Origin: Paenarthrobacter aurescens TC1
Lineage (GTDB): Bacteria > Actinomycetota > Actinomycetes > Actinomycetales > Micrococcaceae
Reading direction: 5' to 3'
Length of the DNA: 64,000 nt
Assembly: GCA_000014925.1 (NCBI GenBank)
Contig: CP000474.1
Span: 4,340,001 to 4,404,000, forward strand
Positions 42,566-51,072 of this stretch are shown piece after piece. The translations under genes and the position numbers were made by a program. Positions within the stretch are counted from its first letter, which is position 1. The number at the start of each line of letters is the position of its first letter. The notes beneath the pieces were generated by a model that was not told where the DNA came from, searched no databases, and saw only the letters and a program-made list of their open reading frames with translations.

Positions 42566-43582
42566 ATGGCAACGCATCAGCCCATCGGCCCTGTCGACGC
42601 AACCAAAGTTCCCCGGTATGCAGGACTCGGTACCTTCGCCCGTCTCCCCCAAATCGACCGCGTCCCGGACTACGACATCGCGATCGTAGGAGTACCGTTC
42701 GACGGCGGAACCTCCTTCCGGCCGGGCGCCCGTTTCGGCCCTGCCGCAGTCCGCGAGGCCTCCCGGCTCCTCCGCCCGGGCTATCACCCGGAGCTCGACG
42801 TTGAACCGGTATACGAAGCCCAAGTGGTGGACGCCGGCGATATTGCCTGCACCCCCTACGACATCACTAGGGCAGTCCGCGAGATCGAGGAGCAAGCGTT
42901 GCCCCTGATCAGCGGAGGCAACGGGCTCAGCGAGGACAAGCGACTCATCTCGATCGGCGGCGACCACACCATCGCCCTGCCCATGCTGCGAGCGCTGAAC
43001 AAGGTTCATGGTCCGGTGGCACTGCTGCATTTCGACGCCCACCTGGACACGTGGGACACCTACTTCGACCAGCCCATCACGCACGGAACCATCTTCCGTC
43101 GGGCGTTCGAGGAAGGCCTCCTTGTGGAGGACAAGTCCATGCACGTGGGTATCCGCGGCCCGGTCTATGACCGCAACGACTTCCTCCGCGACCACGAATT
43201 CGGCTTCCAGATCATCCGTTGCTCGGACCTGGACGTTATTGGGGTCCCGGCGGCCATTCAGCGGGTGAAGGACCGGCTGGGCGATACCCCGGTGTACGTT
43301 TCCATCGATATCGACGTCCTGGATCCGGCGTTCGCACCCGGCACCGGCACCCCGGAGATGGGCGGGCTCCACTCCCGCGAACTCCTTGCCCTGCTCCGCG
43401 GACTGAACGGCATCAACATCGTAGGTGCCGACGTCGTTGAGGTCGCCCCGGCGTATGACCACGCTGATATCACCACGGTCGCCGCGGCCACCCTGGTCTT
43501 CGACCTTCTCGGCCTCATGGTGAACCGCAGCAAGGCCACCGCTGGCCGCGAACTGGCTTCGGCATCCCGGACCGCGTCATGA
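42566..43582 (+). CDS. speB: Agmatinase-family (ureohydrolase) enzyme
   Basis: A 338-residue binuclear-metal hydrolase of the arginase/agmatinase fold. Metal-site motifs: SIGGDHTIALP, LLHFDAHLDTWD and SIDIDVLDPAFAPGTGTPE. AAGGA precedes ATG 42566; an earlier TTG start is less likely. It cleaves a guanidino group to urea and an amine; agmatine, 4-guanidinobutyrate or another guanidino compound could be the substrate. It is followed by an NCS1 permease (4-bp ATGA overlap), an aldehyde dehydrogenase and a flavin oxidase, so the substrate is probably taken up from outside and its amine product oxidised. The gene symbol is by family only. Confidence 0.85.
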   Translation: MATHQPIGPVDATKVPRYAGLGTFARLPQIDRVPDYDIAIVGVPFDGGTSFRPGARFGPAAVREASRLLRPGYHPELDVEPVYEAQVVDAGDIACTPYDITRAVREIEEQALPLISGGNGLSEDKRLISIGGDHTIALPMLRALNKVHGPVALLHFDAHLDTWDTYFDQPITHGTIFRRAFEEGLLVEDKSMHVGIRGPVYDRNDFLRDHEFGFQIIRCSDLDVIGVPAAIQRVKDRLGDTPVYVSIDIDVLDPAFAPGTGTPEMGGLHSRELLALLRGLNGINIVGADVVEVAPAYDHADITTVAAATLVFDLLGLMVNRSKATAGRELASASRTAS

Positions 43583-45018
43583 GCACCGCGCCCACCGCTG
43601 AGGTTCCCCGGCTGGAAGACAAAACCATCCAGCCCATCCCGGCCAACGAGCGCCACGGCAAGGCCCGGGACCTCTTCACCATCTGGTTCGGCTCCAACAT
43701 CATGATCATGACCATCGTGACCGGCGGACTCGCCACTACGGTGTTCGGCCTGGGCTTTGTTCCGGCGATCGTGGGCATCATCATCGGCAACGTTGTGGGC
43801 GGCATCTTCATGGCGCTGCACTCTGCCCAAGGACCGCAATTGGGTGTGGCACAGATGATCCAGACCCGTGGCCAGTTCGGGTCGTTCGGGGCACTGTTGA
43901 TCGTGGTCATCGTGGTGATCATGTACGTCGGATTCTTCGCGGCGAACCTGGTGTTTGGCGGCGAAGCAATGGCGGCCGTCAGTCCCGGCATCAGCGTTGA
44001 CGCGGGCATCGTCATCATCGGTGTGGTCAGCGTTATCGCCACGATTTTCGGCTACCGGCTCATCCATGCCTACGCACGCGTTTTGAGTGTCGCGGCCGGC
44101 CTGGCCTTGTTGCTGGCCTTTGGGTGGATCCTCCTGGTCCATGGCCTTCCGGCCAGCTTCCTGGAGCAGGGCAACTTCAACTGGGTCGGCTTCATGGGCA
44201 CCATCTCCGTCTCGGCACTGTGGCAGTTGGCTTATGCGCCGTACGTCTCGGACTACTCCCGCTATATGCCGCAAGGGACGGGCTCGGCCCCGGCCTTCTG
44301 GGCCTCCTACTCAGGCTGTGTGCTGGGAACCCTGTTCCCTATGATCCTCGGCGCCTTGGTGGGTACGCTCGCAGTGTCCATGAGTGCCGGCGATGTCGAA
44401 ATTGTTGGCAGCCTGGGCGCGATGCTCCAACCGTGGACGCTGATCATCGTCGGCATCTTCTGCCTGGGCGTTGCGGCTTCCAACGCCATGAACCTCTACT
44501 GCGGCGTCCTGTGCACCCTCACCATCGGCCAGACGTTCAAACCCCATTGGCTGCCGCGCGCCAAGACCCGCAGCATCGCCGCGATCATTCTCTTCGTCGT
44601 CGCCGTCAGCATCGCCCTGTTTGCCCGCGACAATTTCATCCTCTTCTACACCAACTTCCTGTCGTTCCTGATGTACGTCCTGGTTCCCTGGACAGCCATC
44701 AACCTTGTGGATTACTACCTTCTGCGGCACGGCGACTACCGCGTTGAAGACTTCTTCAAGCGCGACGGCGGCGTGTACGGGCGGTTCAATTGGGTCGCCA
44801 TCGGCTCCTACATAGCAGGCGCCCTGATCCAGGTCCCTTTCTCGGCAACAGCTGTATACACCGGCCCGCTGGCCGCCGCGATGGGCGGCGTGGACATCTC
44901 CTGGATCGTCGGCCTGGTAGTCGTCGCTCCCCTCTATTACTGCGCGGCACGCATCTTTGGCCAGAAGCCTGAAGCCGCCCCCTTTCCCTCCCCTGCAATC
45001 ACCGCCGACCTCACCTGA
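43579..45018 (+). CDS. NCS1-family nucleobase/cation symporter
   Basis: A 479-residue, 12-helix permease. NCS1 signatures: DLFTIWFGSNIMIMTIVTGGLATTVFGLGFVPAIVGIIIGNVVGGIFMALHSAQGPQLGVAQMIQTRGQFG and SYSSDYSRYMP-like LAYAPYVSDYSRYMPQGTG, with NLVDYYLLRHGDYRVEDFF near the end. It overlaps the agmatinase stop by 4 bp. Characterised family members carry uracil, cytosine, allantoin, hydantoins or thiamine. In this operon the substrate may instead be a guanidino or small nitrogen compound; that is inference. The stop falls in a 16-bp tandem duplication. Confidence 0.87.
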   Translation: MSTAPTAEVPRLEDKTIQPIPANERHGKARDLFTIWFGSNIMIMTIVTGGLATTVFGLGFVPAIVGIIIGNVVGGIFMALHSAQGPQLGVAQMIQTRGQFGSFGALLIVVIVVIMYVGFFAANLVFGGEAMAAVSPGISVDAGIVIIGVVSVIATIFGYRLIHAYARVLSVAAGLALLLAFGWILLVHGLPASFLEQGNFNWVGFMGTISVSALWQLAYAPYVSDYSRYMPQGTGSAPAFWASYSGCVLGTLFPMILGALVGTLAVSMSAGDVEIVGSLGAMLQPWTLIIVGIFCLGVAASNAMNLYCGVLCTLTIGQTFKPHWLPRAKTRSIAAIILFVVAVSIALFARDNFILFYTNFLSFLMYVLVPWTAINLVDYYLLRHGDYRVEDFFKRDGGVYGRFNWVAIGSYIAGALIQVPFSATAVYTGPLAAAMGGVDISWIVGLVVVAPLYYCAARIFGQKPEAAPFPSPAITADLT

Positions 45019-45046
45019 TCAGCCCCTCATCTGATCAGCCCCTCAT
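45015..45046. repeat. 16-bp tandem duplication at the end of the permease gene
   Basis: CTGATCAGCCCCTCAT occurs twice back to back (45015-45030, 45031-45046). The stop codon of the NCS1 gene lies in the first copy. Probably a slip-duplication. Confidence 0.85.
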
Positions 45047-45062
45047 ACGAAAGCGAATCATC

Positions 45063-46580
45063 ATGACTACAACCCAGACCGAACAGTTCACCGTCCGACG
45101 CTCCACCGGAGGTTCTCCGGATATCGCCGGCGCCCTCCCTCTGCCTTTGCCTCCAGCAGGGCACTTCATCAACGGTTCCTTCGTCCCCGGATCTTCAGGC
45201 CAGTCCATCGACGTCGTGGATCCCGCCACGGAGCAGGTCATCGCCTCGGTGCAGGCCGGCACGGCCGATGATGTGGACGTCGCTGTGGCAGCCGCCGTCG
45301 TAGCCCAAAAGACCTGGGGTGCCACCACCCCGAAGGAACGCGCCGATGTCCTGAACCTCATCGCCACTATCATCGAGCAGAACCGCCAAGCGTTCGAGGC
45401 CATCGAGTCCGCCAACACCGGCAAACCGCGGGCCGTTTCCGAAGACGATGTCTCCAGCACCATCGACACCTTCCGGTTCATGGCCGGAGCCTCGCGCACC
45501 CTGACCTCCATGGCCGGCGGCGACTACGCCACGGACCACACGTCCGTGATCCTCCGCGAACCTGTGGGAGTGGTTGGCGTCATCACTCCCTGGAACTACC
45601 CGCTGCTGATGGCCGCCTGGAAGATCGCACCCATTCTCGCTGCGGGCAACAGCATCGTCATCAAGCCGTCCGAGCAAACCCCGTTGTCCACCCTGAAACT
45701 GGTGGAGGTGCTGGCCGGCCGCATTCCGGATGGAATCCTCAACGTCGTCACGGGCCGCGGCCGGACCGTTGGGCAGAGGCTGTCCGAACATCCGGACATT
45801 GCTTTGGTCGCGCTGACGGGCAGCGTCGTGAGCGGCCAGGCTGTGGCCGAAACCGCTGCCAAGTCCGTCAAGCGCGTCCACTTGGAGCTCGGTGGCAAGG
45901 CGCCCGTTGTTGTCTTCCCTGACGCCGACCTCCGTGCCGCCGCTGCGGGTGTACGCAATGCCGGCTTCTGGAACGCCGGGCAGGACTGTGGCGCTGCCTG
46001 CCGCGTGCTGGTCCACGAGTCCGTGGCCGAAGAATTCACAGAGCACTTGGTCCGTGAGGTCAGCACCTTGGTGATCGGTGCTCCAGACGCCGGTGACGAC
46101 GTCGAAATCGGTCCCATGATTTCCCTCCCGCACTACGAGCGGGTCAAGGAATCGCTGGCTGAAGCGCGCGCTGCGGGCCATGACGTGGCCATCGGCGGAT
46201 CCACCATGGAAGGTCCCGGCTACTTCATCGAGCCCACCGTCATCAGCAACGTGCCGGCGGGCGCACACATCGCCACGCACGAAATCTTCGGACCCGTCGT
46301 CACCGTGGAGACCTTCAGCAGCACCGAGGAAGCAGTCACGCGAGCCAACGAGAGCCCGTATGGTTTGTCAGCCTCCGTGTGGACGCGCGACTCGAGCCTT
46401 TCCCTCCGGATTCCCAAGCAACTGGACTTCGGCACCGTCTGGGTCAATGCACACCTTGTGCTGGCCTGCGAGGTACCGTGGGGCGGATTCAAAGGTTCCG
46501 GCTACGGCCGTGACCTCTCGCTCTACGCACTGGATGATTACTCGCGCACCAAGCACGTCATGATCAACCACGGCGCGTGA
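45063..46580 (+). CDS. NAD(P)-dependent aldehyde dehydrogenase (betaine/aminobutyraldehyde type)
   Basis: A 505-residue class of the aldehyde dehydrogenase superfamily. The general base is in VHLELGGKAPVVVF and the catalytic cysteine in NAGQDCGAACRVL (C309). VITPWNYPLLMAAWKIAPILAAGN and IFGPVVTVETF are the coenzyme and cap motifs. ATPEA-type substrates such as 4-aminobutanal or 4-guanidinobutanal fit the operon, giving the corresponding acid. It follows the permease by 44 bp. The following oxidase start lies 29 bp beyond its stop. Substrate is inferred from the agmatinase context. Confidence 0.87.
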   Translation: MTTTQTEQFTVRRSTGGSPDIAGALPLPLPPAGHFINGSFVPGSSGQSIDVVDPATEQVIASVQAGTADDVDVAVAAAVVAQKTWGATTPKERADVLNLIATIIEQNRQAFEAIESANTGKPRAVSEDDVSSTIDTFRFMAGASRTLTSMAGGDYATDHTSVILREPVGVVGVITPWNYPLLMAAWKIAPILAAGNSIVIKPSEQTPLSTLKLVEVLAGRIPDGILNVVTGRGRTVGQRLSEHPDIALVALTGSVVSGQAVAETAAKSVKRVHLELGGKAPVVVFPDADLRAAAAGVRNAGFWNAGQDCGAACRVLVHESVAEEFTEHLVREVSTLVIGAPDAGDDVEIGPMISLPHYERVKESLAEARAAGHDVAIGGSTMEGPGYFIEPTVISNVPAGAHIATHEIFGPVVTVETFSSTEEAVTRANESPYGLSASVWTRDSSLSLRIPKQLDFGTVWVNAHLVLACEVPWGGFKGSGYGRDLSLYALDDYSRTKHVMINHGA

Positions 46581-46609
46581 GCGTTCAGACAAGCAACGGA
46601 GCTTTCACC

Positions 46610-47902
46610 ATGACCACTCGTGTTTCCCGGGCATCCGGCATACCGGCCGCAACCACCCCCACCGCCCCTTTCGGTACAGATGTCACCTGGACCAACTGGG
46701 GCGGGAACCAGAGCGCGACGCCAGCCTTTACGGTTCGGCCCAGGAACGAACAAGAAGCGCTCGACGCCGTCCGTTTCGCCATCCGCGAGGGCTTGCCCGT
46801 GCGGGCGGTCGGCTCAGGACATTCGTCCTCACCCTTGGTCCAGACCGGCGGCGTGCTGATGGACATGTCCGGTCTCTCTGCCATCACCGGCACTGATCGA
46901 GTGGGACGCCGCGCCCGGGCTTTGGCCGGCACCACCATCAACGCCTTCGGGGACGCCCTGTGGGACAAGGGACTGGCGCTCAGCAACCAGGGCGACATCG
47001 ACAAGCAACAGATCGCCGGGGCACTGGCCACCAGCACCCATGGATCCGGCAAGGACCTGGGCAGCTTCTCGTCCAAACTGCGCTGGGTGAAGCTGATCAA
47101 CGGCTACGGCGAGATCGTTGAAATCGGTGAGGGCCAAATCCGTGAACTCCGGGCGGCACAGGTAGCCCTGGGAACCTTGGGGATCTTCCTGGAAGTCGAG
47201 TTGGCCGTCGAGGACAGCTACTACCTGCAGGAACAGATCACGTATCCCACCTGGGCTGAAACCACCGCTACTTGGCAGGCCGACATCGATGACAACCGGC
47301 ACTACTCGTTCCTCTGGTGCCCGGAGGACGACTCGTGTGAACTCCTCGACCTGCCCGGTTCACCGGACCACAGCATGAGCGGGCGGAGCTACACCAAGCG
47401 GTACAACGTGGCTTCCGTTCAGGATGAAAGCCAACTCTCCACTGTTGAGGGTGCCCGGCTGGACCGTTCCTACCGGATCTACCCGGGCGGCTTCACCACG
47501 CAGTTCCACGAACTTGAGTACTTCGTCCGCAGCGAGGACGGCTTAGTGGCTGTCGAAGCCATCCAGGAACTGATCCGCAGCAAGTATCCCGAGCAGAAGT
47601 ACCCGGTTGAGGTCCGTTGGGTGAAGTCCGACGACGCCTACATGTCCCAGTTCCAAGGCCGCGACAGCACCGTCATTACTCTGACCACGGAGCCAGGCAC
47701 CGACTACTGGCAGTTCTTCCGGGATGCTGATGCGGTGCTGCAGGAATTCGAACCCCGCGCACACTGGGGAAAGATCCACTTCATGACCCGCAGCCGCTTG
47801 GAACGCCTCTATCCCGAGCTGGACACCTTCATCCAGGTGCGGAGGGAATTCGATCCCCGTGGCATGTTCCTGAACGACCACACCAGGTCCCTGCTCGCCT
47901 GA
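46610..47902 (+). CDS. FAD-linked sugar-lactone/alditol oxidase-type enzyme
   Basis: A 430-residue flavoprotein of the VAO/PCMH fold, ALO subgroup. N-terminal FAD domain: FTVRPRNEQEALDAVRFAIREGLPVRAVGSGHSSSPLVQTGG; the GSGHS histidine is the site of covalent FAD attachment in this family. C-terminal domain ends PRAHWGKIHFMTRSRLERLYPELDTFIQVRREFDPRGMFLNDHTRSLL (HWGK is typical). Members oxidise aldonolactones, xylitol or similar polyols with O2 to H2O2. In an amine-catabolic operon the substrate could be an alcohol or amine analogue; that is unclear. CGGAG precedes ATG 46610; the GTG at 46577 overlaps the aldehyde dehydrogenase stop but lacks a site. Confidence 0.8.
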   Translation: MTTRVSRASGIPAATTPTAPFGTDVTWTNWGGNQSATPAFTVRPRNEQEALDAVRFAIREGLPVRAVGSGHSSSPLVQTGGVLMDMSGLSAITGTDRVGRRARALAGTTINAFGDALWDKGLALSNQGDIDKQQIAGALATSTHGSGKDLGSFSSKLRWVKLINGYGEIVEIGEGQIRELRAAQVALGTLGIFLEVELAVEDSYYLQEQITYPTWAETTATWQADIDDNRHYSFLWCPEDDSCELLDLPGSPDHSMSGRSYTKRYNVASVQDESQLSTVEGARLDRSYRIYPGGFTTQFHELEYFVRSEDGLVAVEAIQELIRSKYPEQKYPVEVRWVKSDDAYMSQFQGRDSTVITLTTEPGTDYWQFFRDADAVLQEFEPRAHWGKIHFMTRSRLERLYPELDTFIQVRREFDPRGMFLNDHTRSLLA

Positions 47903-47930
47903 CGAGTACTGATTGCCTGATTGCCCGCCG

Positions 47931-48030
47931 GGATGTGAGAGAACGGCCAACCCTCTCTCACATCCCGAGCCCTTCACCCCACCCCTCTCTCACATCCCGA
48001 GCCCTTCACCCCACCCCTCTCTCACATCCC
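47931..48030. repeat. 32-bp tandem repeat carrying an alternative hairpin arm
   Basis: A 32-bp unit (CTCTCTCACATCCCGAGCCC, then CTTCACCCCACC) occurs 2.6 times from 47951 to 48030. GGGATGTGAGAG at 47931-47942 can pair with CTCTCACATCCC in any of the copies. Lies between the oxidase gene and mscL, where it may act as terminator or as a length-variable element. Confidence 0.75.
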
Positions 48031-48109
48031 TGTGACAACCCGTTGAAACCTCGGAGTGGTAGTTTGTTCTCTGCTGAGGCAGACAACGCACCCAACCGGA
48101 GGACCATCC

Positions 48110-48574
48110 ATGTTTAAGGGTTTCAAGGACTTTATTCTTCGCGGAAACGTGATCGAACTGGCCATTGCTGTCGTTATCGGCAGTGCATTCACCGCGCTCG
48201 TTACAGCCTTCACCAACAACATCATCAACCCCGTCATTGCCGCCGCCGGCGGCATGAACGCTGACGGGCTCGGCTTCAAGATCTGGGAGAACAACCCCGC
48301 CACGCTCGTCAACATCGGCGCCGTATTGACCGCCCTGGTGACCTTCGTGATCACTGCTGCCGTGGTCTACTTCATCTTCGTGGCGCCCATGAACAAGATC
48401 AATTCCCTGGTCAAGGACCGTCTCTCCACCGAGGAGCCCGAGGAAGAGCCGCTGCCTGCAGACACCGCGCTGCTGGCCGAGATCCGCGACCTCCTGAAGG
48501 ACGCAGCCGCCGCCCGCAACGCAGGCCAGGTTTCCGACCTCGACCCGGACCTCGATTCCGACCGGATCCGCTAG
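48110..48574 (+). CDS. mscL: Large-conductance mechanosensitive channel
   Basis: A 154-residue homopentameric channel protecting cells from hypo-osmotic shock. MFKGFKDFILRGNVIELAIAVVIGSAFTALVTAFTNNIINPVIAAAGG is the N-terminal amphipathic helix and TM1; TM2 is AVLTALVTFVITAAVVYFIFVAPMNKINSLV. The C-terminal bundle (about 115-154) is acidic (EEPEEEPLPADTALLAEIRDLLKD). CGGAGG precedes ATG 48110. A 14-bp terminator follows. Confidence 0.95.
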   Translation: MFKGFKDFILRGNVIELAIAVVIGSAFTALVTAFTNNIINPVIAAAGGMNADGLGFKIWENNPATLVNIGAVLTALVTFVITAAVVYFIFVAPMNKINSLVKDRLSTEEPEEEPLPADTALLAEIRDLLKDAAAARNAGQVSDLDPDLDSDRIR

Positions 48575-48613
48575 GACAGCCATCGCGGGATGATCCTTCC
48601 CGTTTGCTTCTTG

Positions 48614-48646
48614 AGCCCGGCGTTCTCTCCGCGAGAACGCCGGGCT
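48614..48646. terminator. Terminator after mscL, 14-bp perfect stem
   Basis: Arms 48614-48627 and 48633-48646 pair perfectly round a 5-nt loop, followed by CTTGCGTT. Confidence 0.85.
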
Positions 48647-48723
48647 CTTGCGTTCACTGAGCTGTCCCCGAAACGTGACGCACAGGCAACCGGTTGGAAA
48701 CAGGGGCGGGGCAGCATGAGAAT

Positions 48724-49638
48724 ATGAAGCCCAACCCGAGCACTCCCGTCACCGCGGACCTCCTCTGTGATGTCTGCGGGCAGTTGCCCGAACCGCCCAA
48801 AGCCAGGCTCACCCTCGCCAACATTGCCGTCATGCTCCCCATCGAACTTCTAGTGCATGCCGCCGTGGTGGAAACGCACCTTCCCTACGTTGCCAAAGTC
48901 CTGCTGCTGGCGGTCACGGCCACTGTCCTGGTCATCTGGGTGGCCGAACCATCCGCGGCGAAGGTCCTACGGCGCTGGCTGCACGCGCCTGCTCTCCGAC
49001 AACGACACAAGCTGCACCTCGCTCCTGCCCTGTGGCGTGCACGTACGCTGCTGCTGGACCAGCCAGGGTCCCTGCAGAAAATTACCCAGTCGCTCGCGAA
49101 GCTGGACACCAACATCCTCAGCCTTCACGTCCACCCCATGGCCAGGACTAGTGGCACCGCCACGGGCCTCGGGGAATCAGTCATGGATGAGTTCGTTCTC
49201 TCCGCCCCTGGCGATGTCACCGAGCAGGAACTGCTGAAAGCACTTCACGACGGCGGCGGGCACGAGTCCCATGTCTGGCCCACCACCGCACTGGCCATGG
49301 CCGATGGCCAAACCAAGGCACTGAGCCTCGCCACCCGCATCGCCGGAAACCCGAAAGAACTTCCCCACGCTGTGGCCGAACTCCTGTCCGCCAAAGTAGT
49401 CCCCAACGATCCTGAGCATCCGGCCCCCGAGGCGAGTTCCGCCGTCGGGCCTTCCTCCGACATCCTCAAAATCCCGACGGCTTGGCACGGCCCGCTGGTG
49501 TTTTCCAGGCCGGGTGAGCCTTTTTCGCCCGCTGAATCGGCGCGCGCACACAGGCTGGCTGAGCTTGCGGAGATTTTGGCGCATACTTCAACTGACCCGT
49601 TGCGTTCCCTCCCGGTCAGCGCACCGCAGCGGGCTTAA
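48724..49638 (+). CDS. Membrane protein with ACT-like domain, unknown function
   Basis: A 304-residue protein. The N-terminus has a Cys pair (LLCDVCGQLPE), two TM helices (about 30-50 LANIAVMLPIELLVHAAVV and about 58-80 LPYVAKVLLLAVTATVLVIWV), then an ACT-like fold at about 105-150 (ALWRARTLLLDQPGSLQKITQSLAKLDTNILSLHVHPM), the part most similar to amino-acid-binding regulatory domains. The C-terminal 150 residues contain further alpha/beta segments and end in a Pro/Ser-rich tail. Ligand-sensing membrane protein is inferred. ATG 48724 is used. Confidence 0.65.
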   Translation: MKPNPSTPVTADLLCDVCGQLPEPPKARLTLANIAVMLPIELLVHAAVVETHLPYVAKVLLLAVTATVLVIWVAEPSAAKVLRRWLHAPALRQRHKLHLAPALWRARTLLLDQPGSLQKITQSLAKLDTNILSLHVHPMARTSGTATGLGESVMDEFVLSAPGDVTEQELLKALHDGGGHESHVWPTTALAMADGQTKALSLATRIAGNPKELPHAVAELLSAKVVPNDPEHPAPEASSAVGPSSDILKIPTAWHGPLVFSRPGEPFSPAESARAHRLAELAEILAHTSTDPLRSLPVSAPQRA

Positions 49639-49672
49639 GTTCACGCGAAACACCCAACGGCAGAGGCCGGTC

Positions 49673-50230
49673 TCAGTCGAGCACCCGGTATTTGAGGAAA
49701 ATGGCGCCGCCGTTGAACGTACGCTCCTGCACAAGCTCCAGCCGGGCGTCCACGCCGTCAGGCAAGCCCTTTTTGCCGCCGCCCACCAACACCGGCACGA
49801 TAATGAGTTGGCATTCATCCACCAAGCCCTCGCGGAAAGCCTGCGCCGCGAGTTCAGGACCTCCGATCAGGATGTCGGTGGCAACCGAGGCCTTCAACTG
49901 CCGAATATCTTCTGCTATGAAATCGCTCTCTATCCTGGTGTTTCCGGTGCTCGGGTCCTGCAATGTCCTGGAGAACACCACTTTGTCGGCCTGCCGCCAG
50001 AGATTCGCGAAGTCGTCGATGAACGCAGGTTCCGATTTCGTGTCCCAACTATCCCAAGCGCTCATCACGTCGTAGAGCCGCCTGCCGTAGAGGTAGTGCT
50101 GCACGGAGCGCTCACGATCATTGATGAAACGGTGCACTTCCTCGTCCGGCACGCCCCAGTCGAAGTTGCCCTCGGTGTCCGCGATGTACCCGTCCAGGGA
50201 CATGATGGCCGAATAGATGAGCTTGGCCAC
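49673..50230 (-). CDS. Dihydrofolate reductase-fold protein (RibD C-terminal type)
   Basis: A 185-residue stand-alone RibD_C/DHFR-like domain: AKLIYSAIMSLDGYIADTEGNFDWGVPDEEVHRFIND at the N-terminus, then KVVFSRTLQDP, DILIGGPELAAQAFREGLVDECQLIIVPVLVGGGKKGLP. Such stand-alone proteins use NADPH; substrate unknown, often annotated as general reductases or deaminase-reductases. It lies 6 bp after the small gene 50237-50584 on the same strand. No folate or riboflavin genes are nearby. Confidence 0.82.
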   Translation of the reverse strand: MAKLIYSAIMSLDGYIADTEGNFDWGVPDEEVHRFINDRERSVQHYLYGRRLYDVMSAWDSWDTKSEPAFIDDFANLWRQADKVVFSRTLQDPSTGNTRIESDFIAEDIRQLKASVATDILIGGPELAAQAFREGLVDECQLIIVPVLVGGGKKGLPDGVDARLELVQERTFNGGAIFLKYRVLD

Positions 50231-50236
50231 GGGGGT

Positions 50237-50584
50237 TCAATCCTCGTCAATCTTTTCGAGAAGCTTCCCCAGAGCATCACGAATATCGTCGTAGTCGTAC
50301 TGGCCGGCTCTGCTCTCGGCAGAGATCACGCCACAGCGATGGATCTTCTTGAAGTCGCCCACGGGGAACTTGTAGTGGCCCTTTTGATCGTCGGGGTGTT
50401 CGTCGTCCACACCAAGAAACCACTTGGAGTACTCGGCGTGGCCGTTCTTGTCCAGAAAGGCATTCTCATCCTTGGTGGTGGGCGCGTGCTCACTCCAGTC
50501 ATCGCGGGTGTCCTTGACCACGTTGCCGTCGCGGATCAGATGCTTCGCGTGGTCGAAGGCCTTCTTGTTGAGTTTCACGGTCAT
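50237..50584 (-). CDS. Small conserved hypothetical protein
   Basis: A 115-residue, charged, soluble protein; ATG 50584 with GAGG upstream. I do not recognise a characterised family. It is rich in Lys/Asp (VKLNKKAFDHAKHLIRDGNVVKDTRDDWSEHAPTTKDENAFLDKNGHAEYSKWFLGVD) and ends YDYDDIRDALGKLLEKIDED. Similar short proteins occur widely in soil Actinobacteria and Proteobacteria. Probably cotranscribed with the DHFR-fold gene. Confidence 0.7.
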   Translation of the reverse strand: MTVKLNKKAFDHAKHLIRDGNVVKDTRDDWSEHAPTTKDENAFLDKNGHAEYSKWFLGVDDEHPDDQKGHYKFPVGDFKKIHRCGVISAESRAGQYDYDDIRDALGKLLEKIDED

Positions 50585-50698
50585 GGCGCAACCTCGCTTG
50601 GATGTGACGGTTCGGCATGGGCAGGGCAACTCGTACGGTTCAGCATAGGACGACGGAAAGCCGCCGGGAAGGCCGGAGCAGCAGGTCCGCGGCCTTGC

Positions 50699-50977
50699 TC
50701 AGTTGATGAGCTGAATCCGGATGCCCGCCCCGTGTTCTTTCACCACCATCCGCCGCCCTACCGCTCCCTTTTGATTGAGCCATAGAACGCTGCCGTCCGG
50801 CGTCACGGCGTCCACCACACCTTGGTCAACGACGACGTTGTCGCGCCGGATTTGAACAGCCTGGCCAACCAACAACCTCCAGTTGGTCACCTGCTTCCCC
50901 CGCGCTTGGTCCACGGGTGCTTCAAACAACGAATCTTTCTTACGGTCCTGCAATGGGTGACTCCTAGCATCGTGCAC
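50699..50977 (-). CDS. Small hypothetical protein with beta-barrel-like C-terminus
   Basis: A 92-residue frame from a GTG start without a clear ribosome site, so the start is tentative. The second half (LVGQAVQIRRDNVVVDQGVVDAVTPDGSVLWLNQKGAVGRRMVVKEHGAGIRI) has alternating beta-strand pattern and good codon use. No recognised family. Located downstream of pntB in the same direction. Confidence 0.5.
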   Translation of the reverse strand: MHDARSHPLQDRKKDSLFEAPVDQARGKQVTNWRLLVGQAVQIRRDNVVVDQGVVDAVTPDGSVLWLNQKGAVGRRMVVKEHGAGIRIQLIN

Positions 50978-51072
50978 AATACGTTCCGTGAAGGGTTTCT
51001 GTACAAGACGTGTGCCATCACCGCTCAGTCCATGACGCTCTTACCAAGGCCTATTTGTGTGATGTGTATCAA

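Noticed and set aside
47951..48030. Repeats considered as a CRISPR array
   Set aside because: The 32-bp units are directly adjacent with no spacers, there are under three copies, and no cas genes are present.
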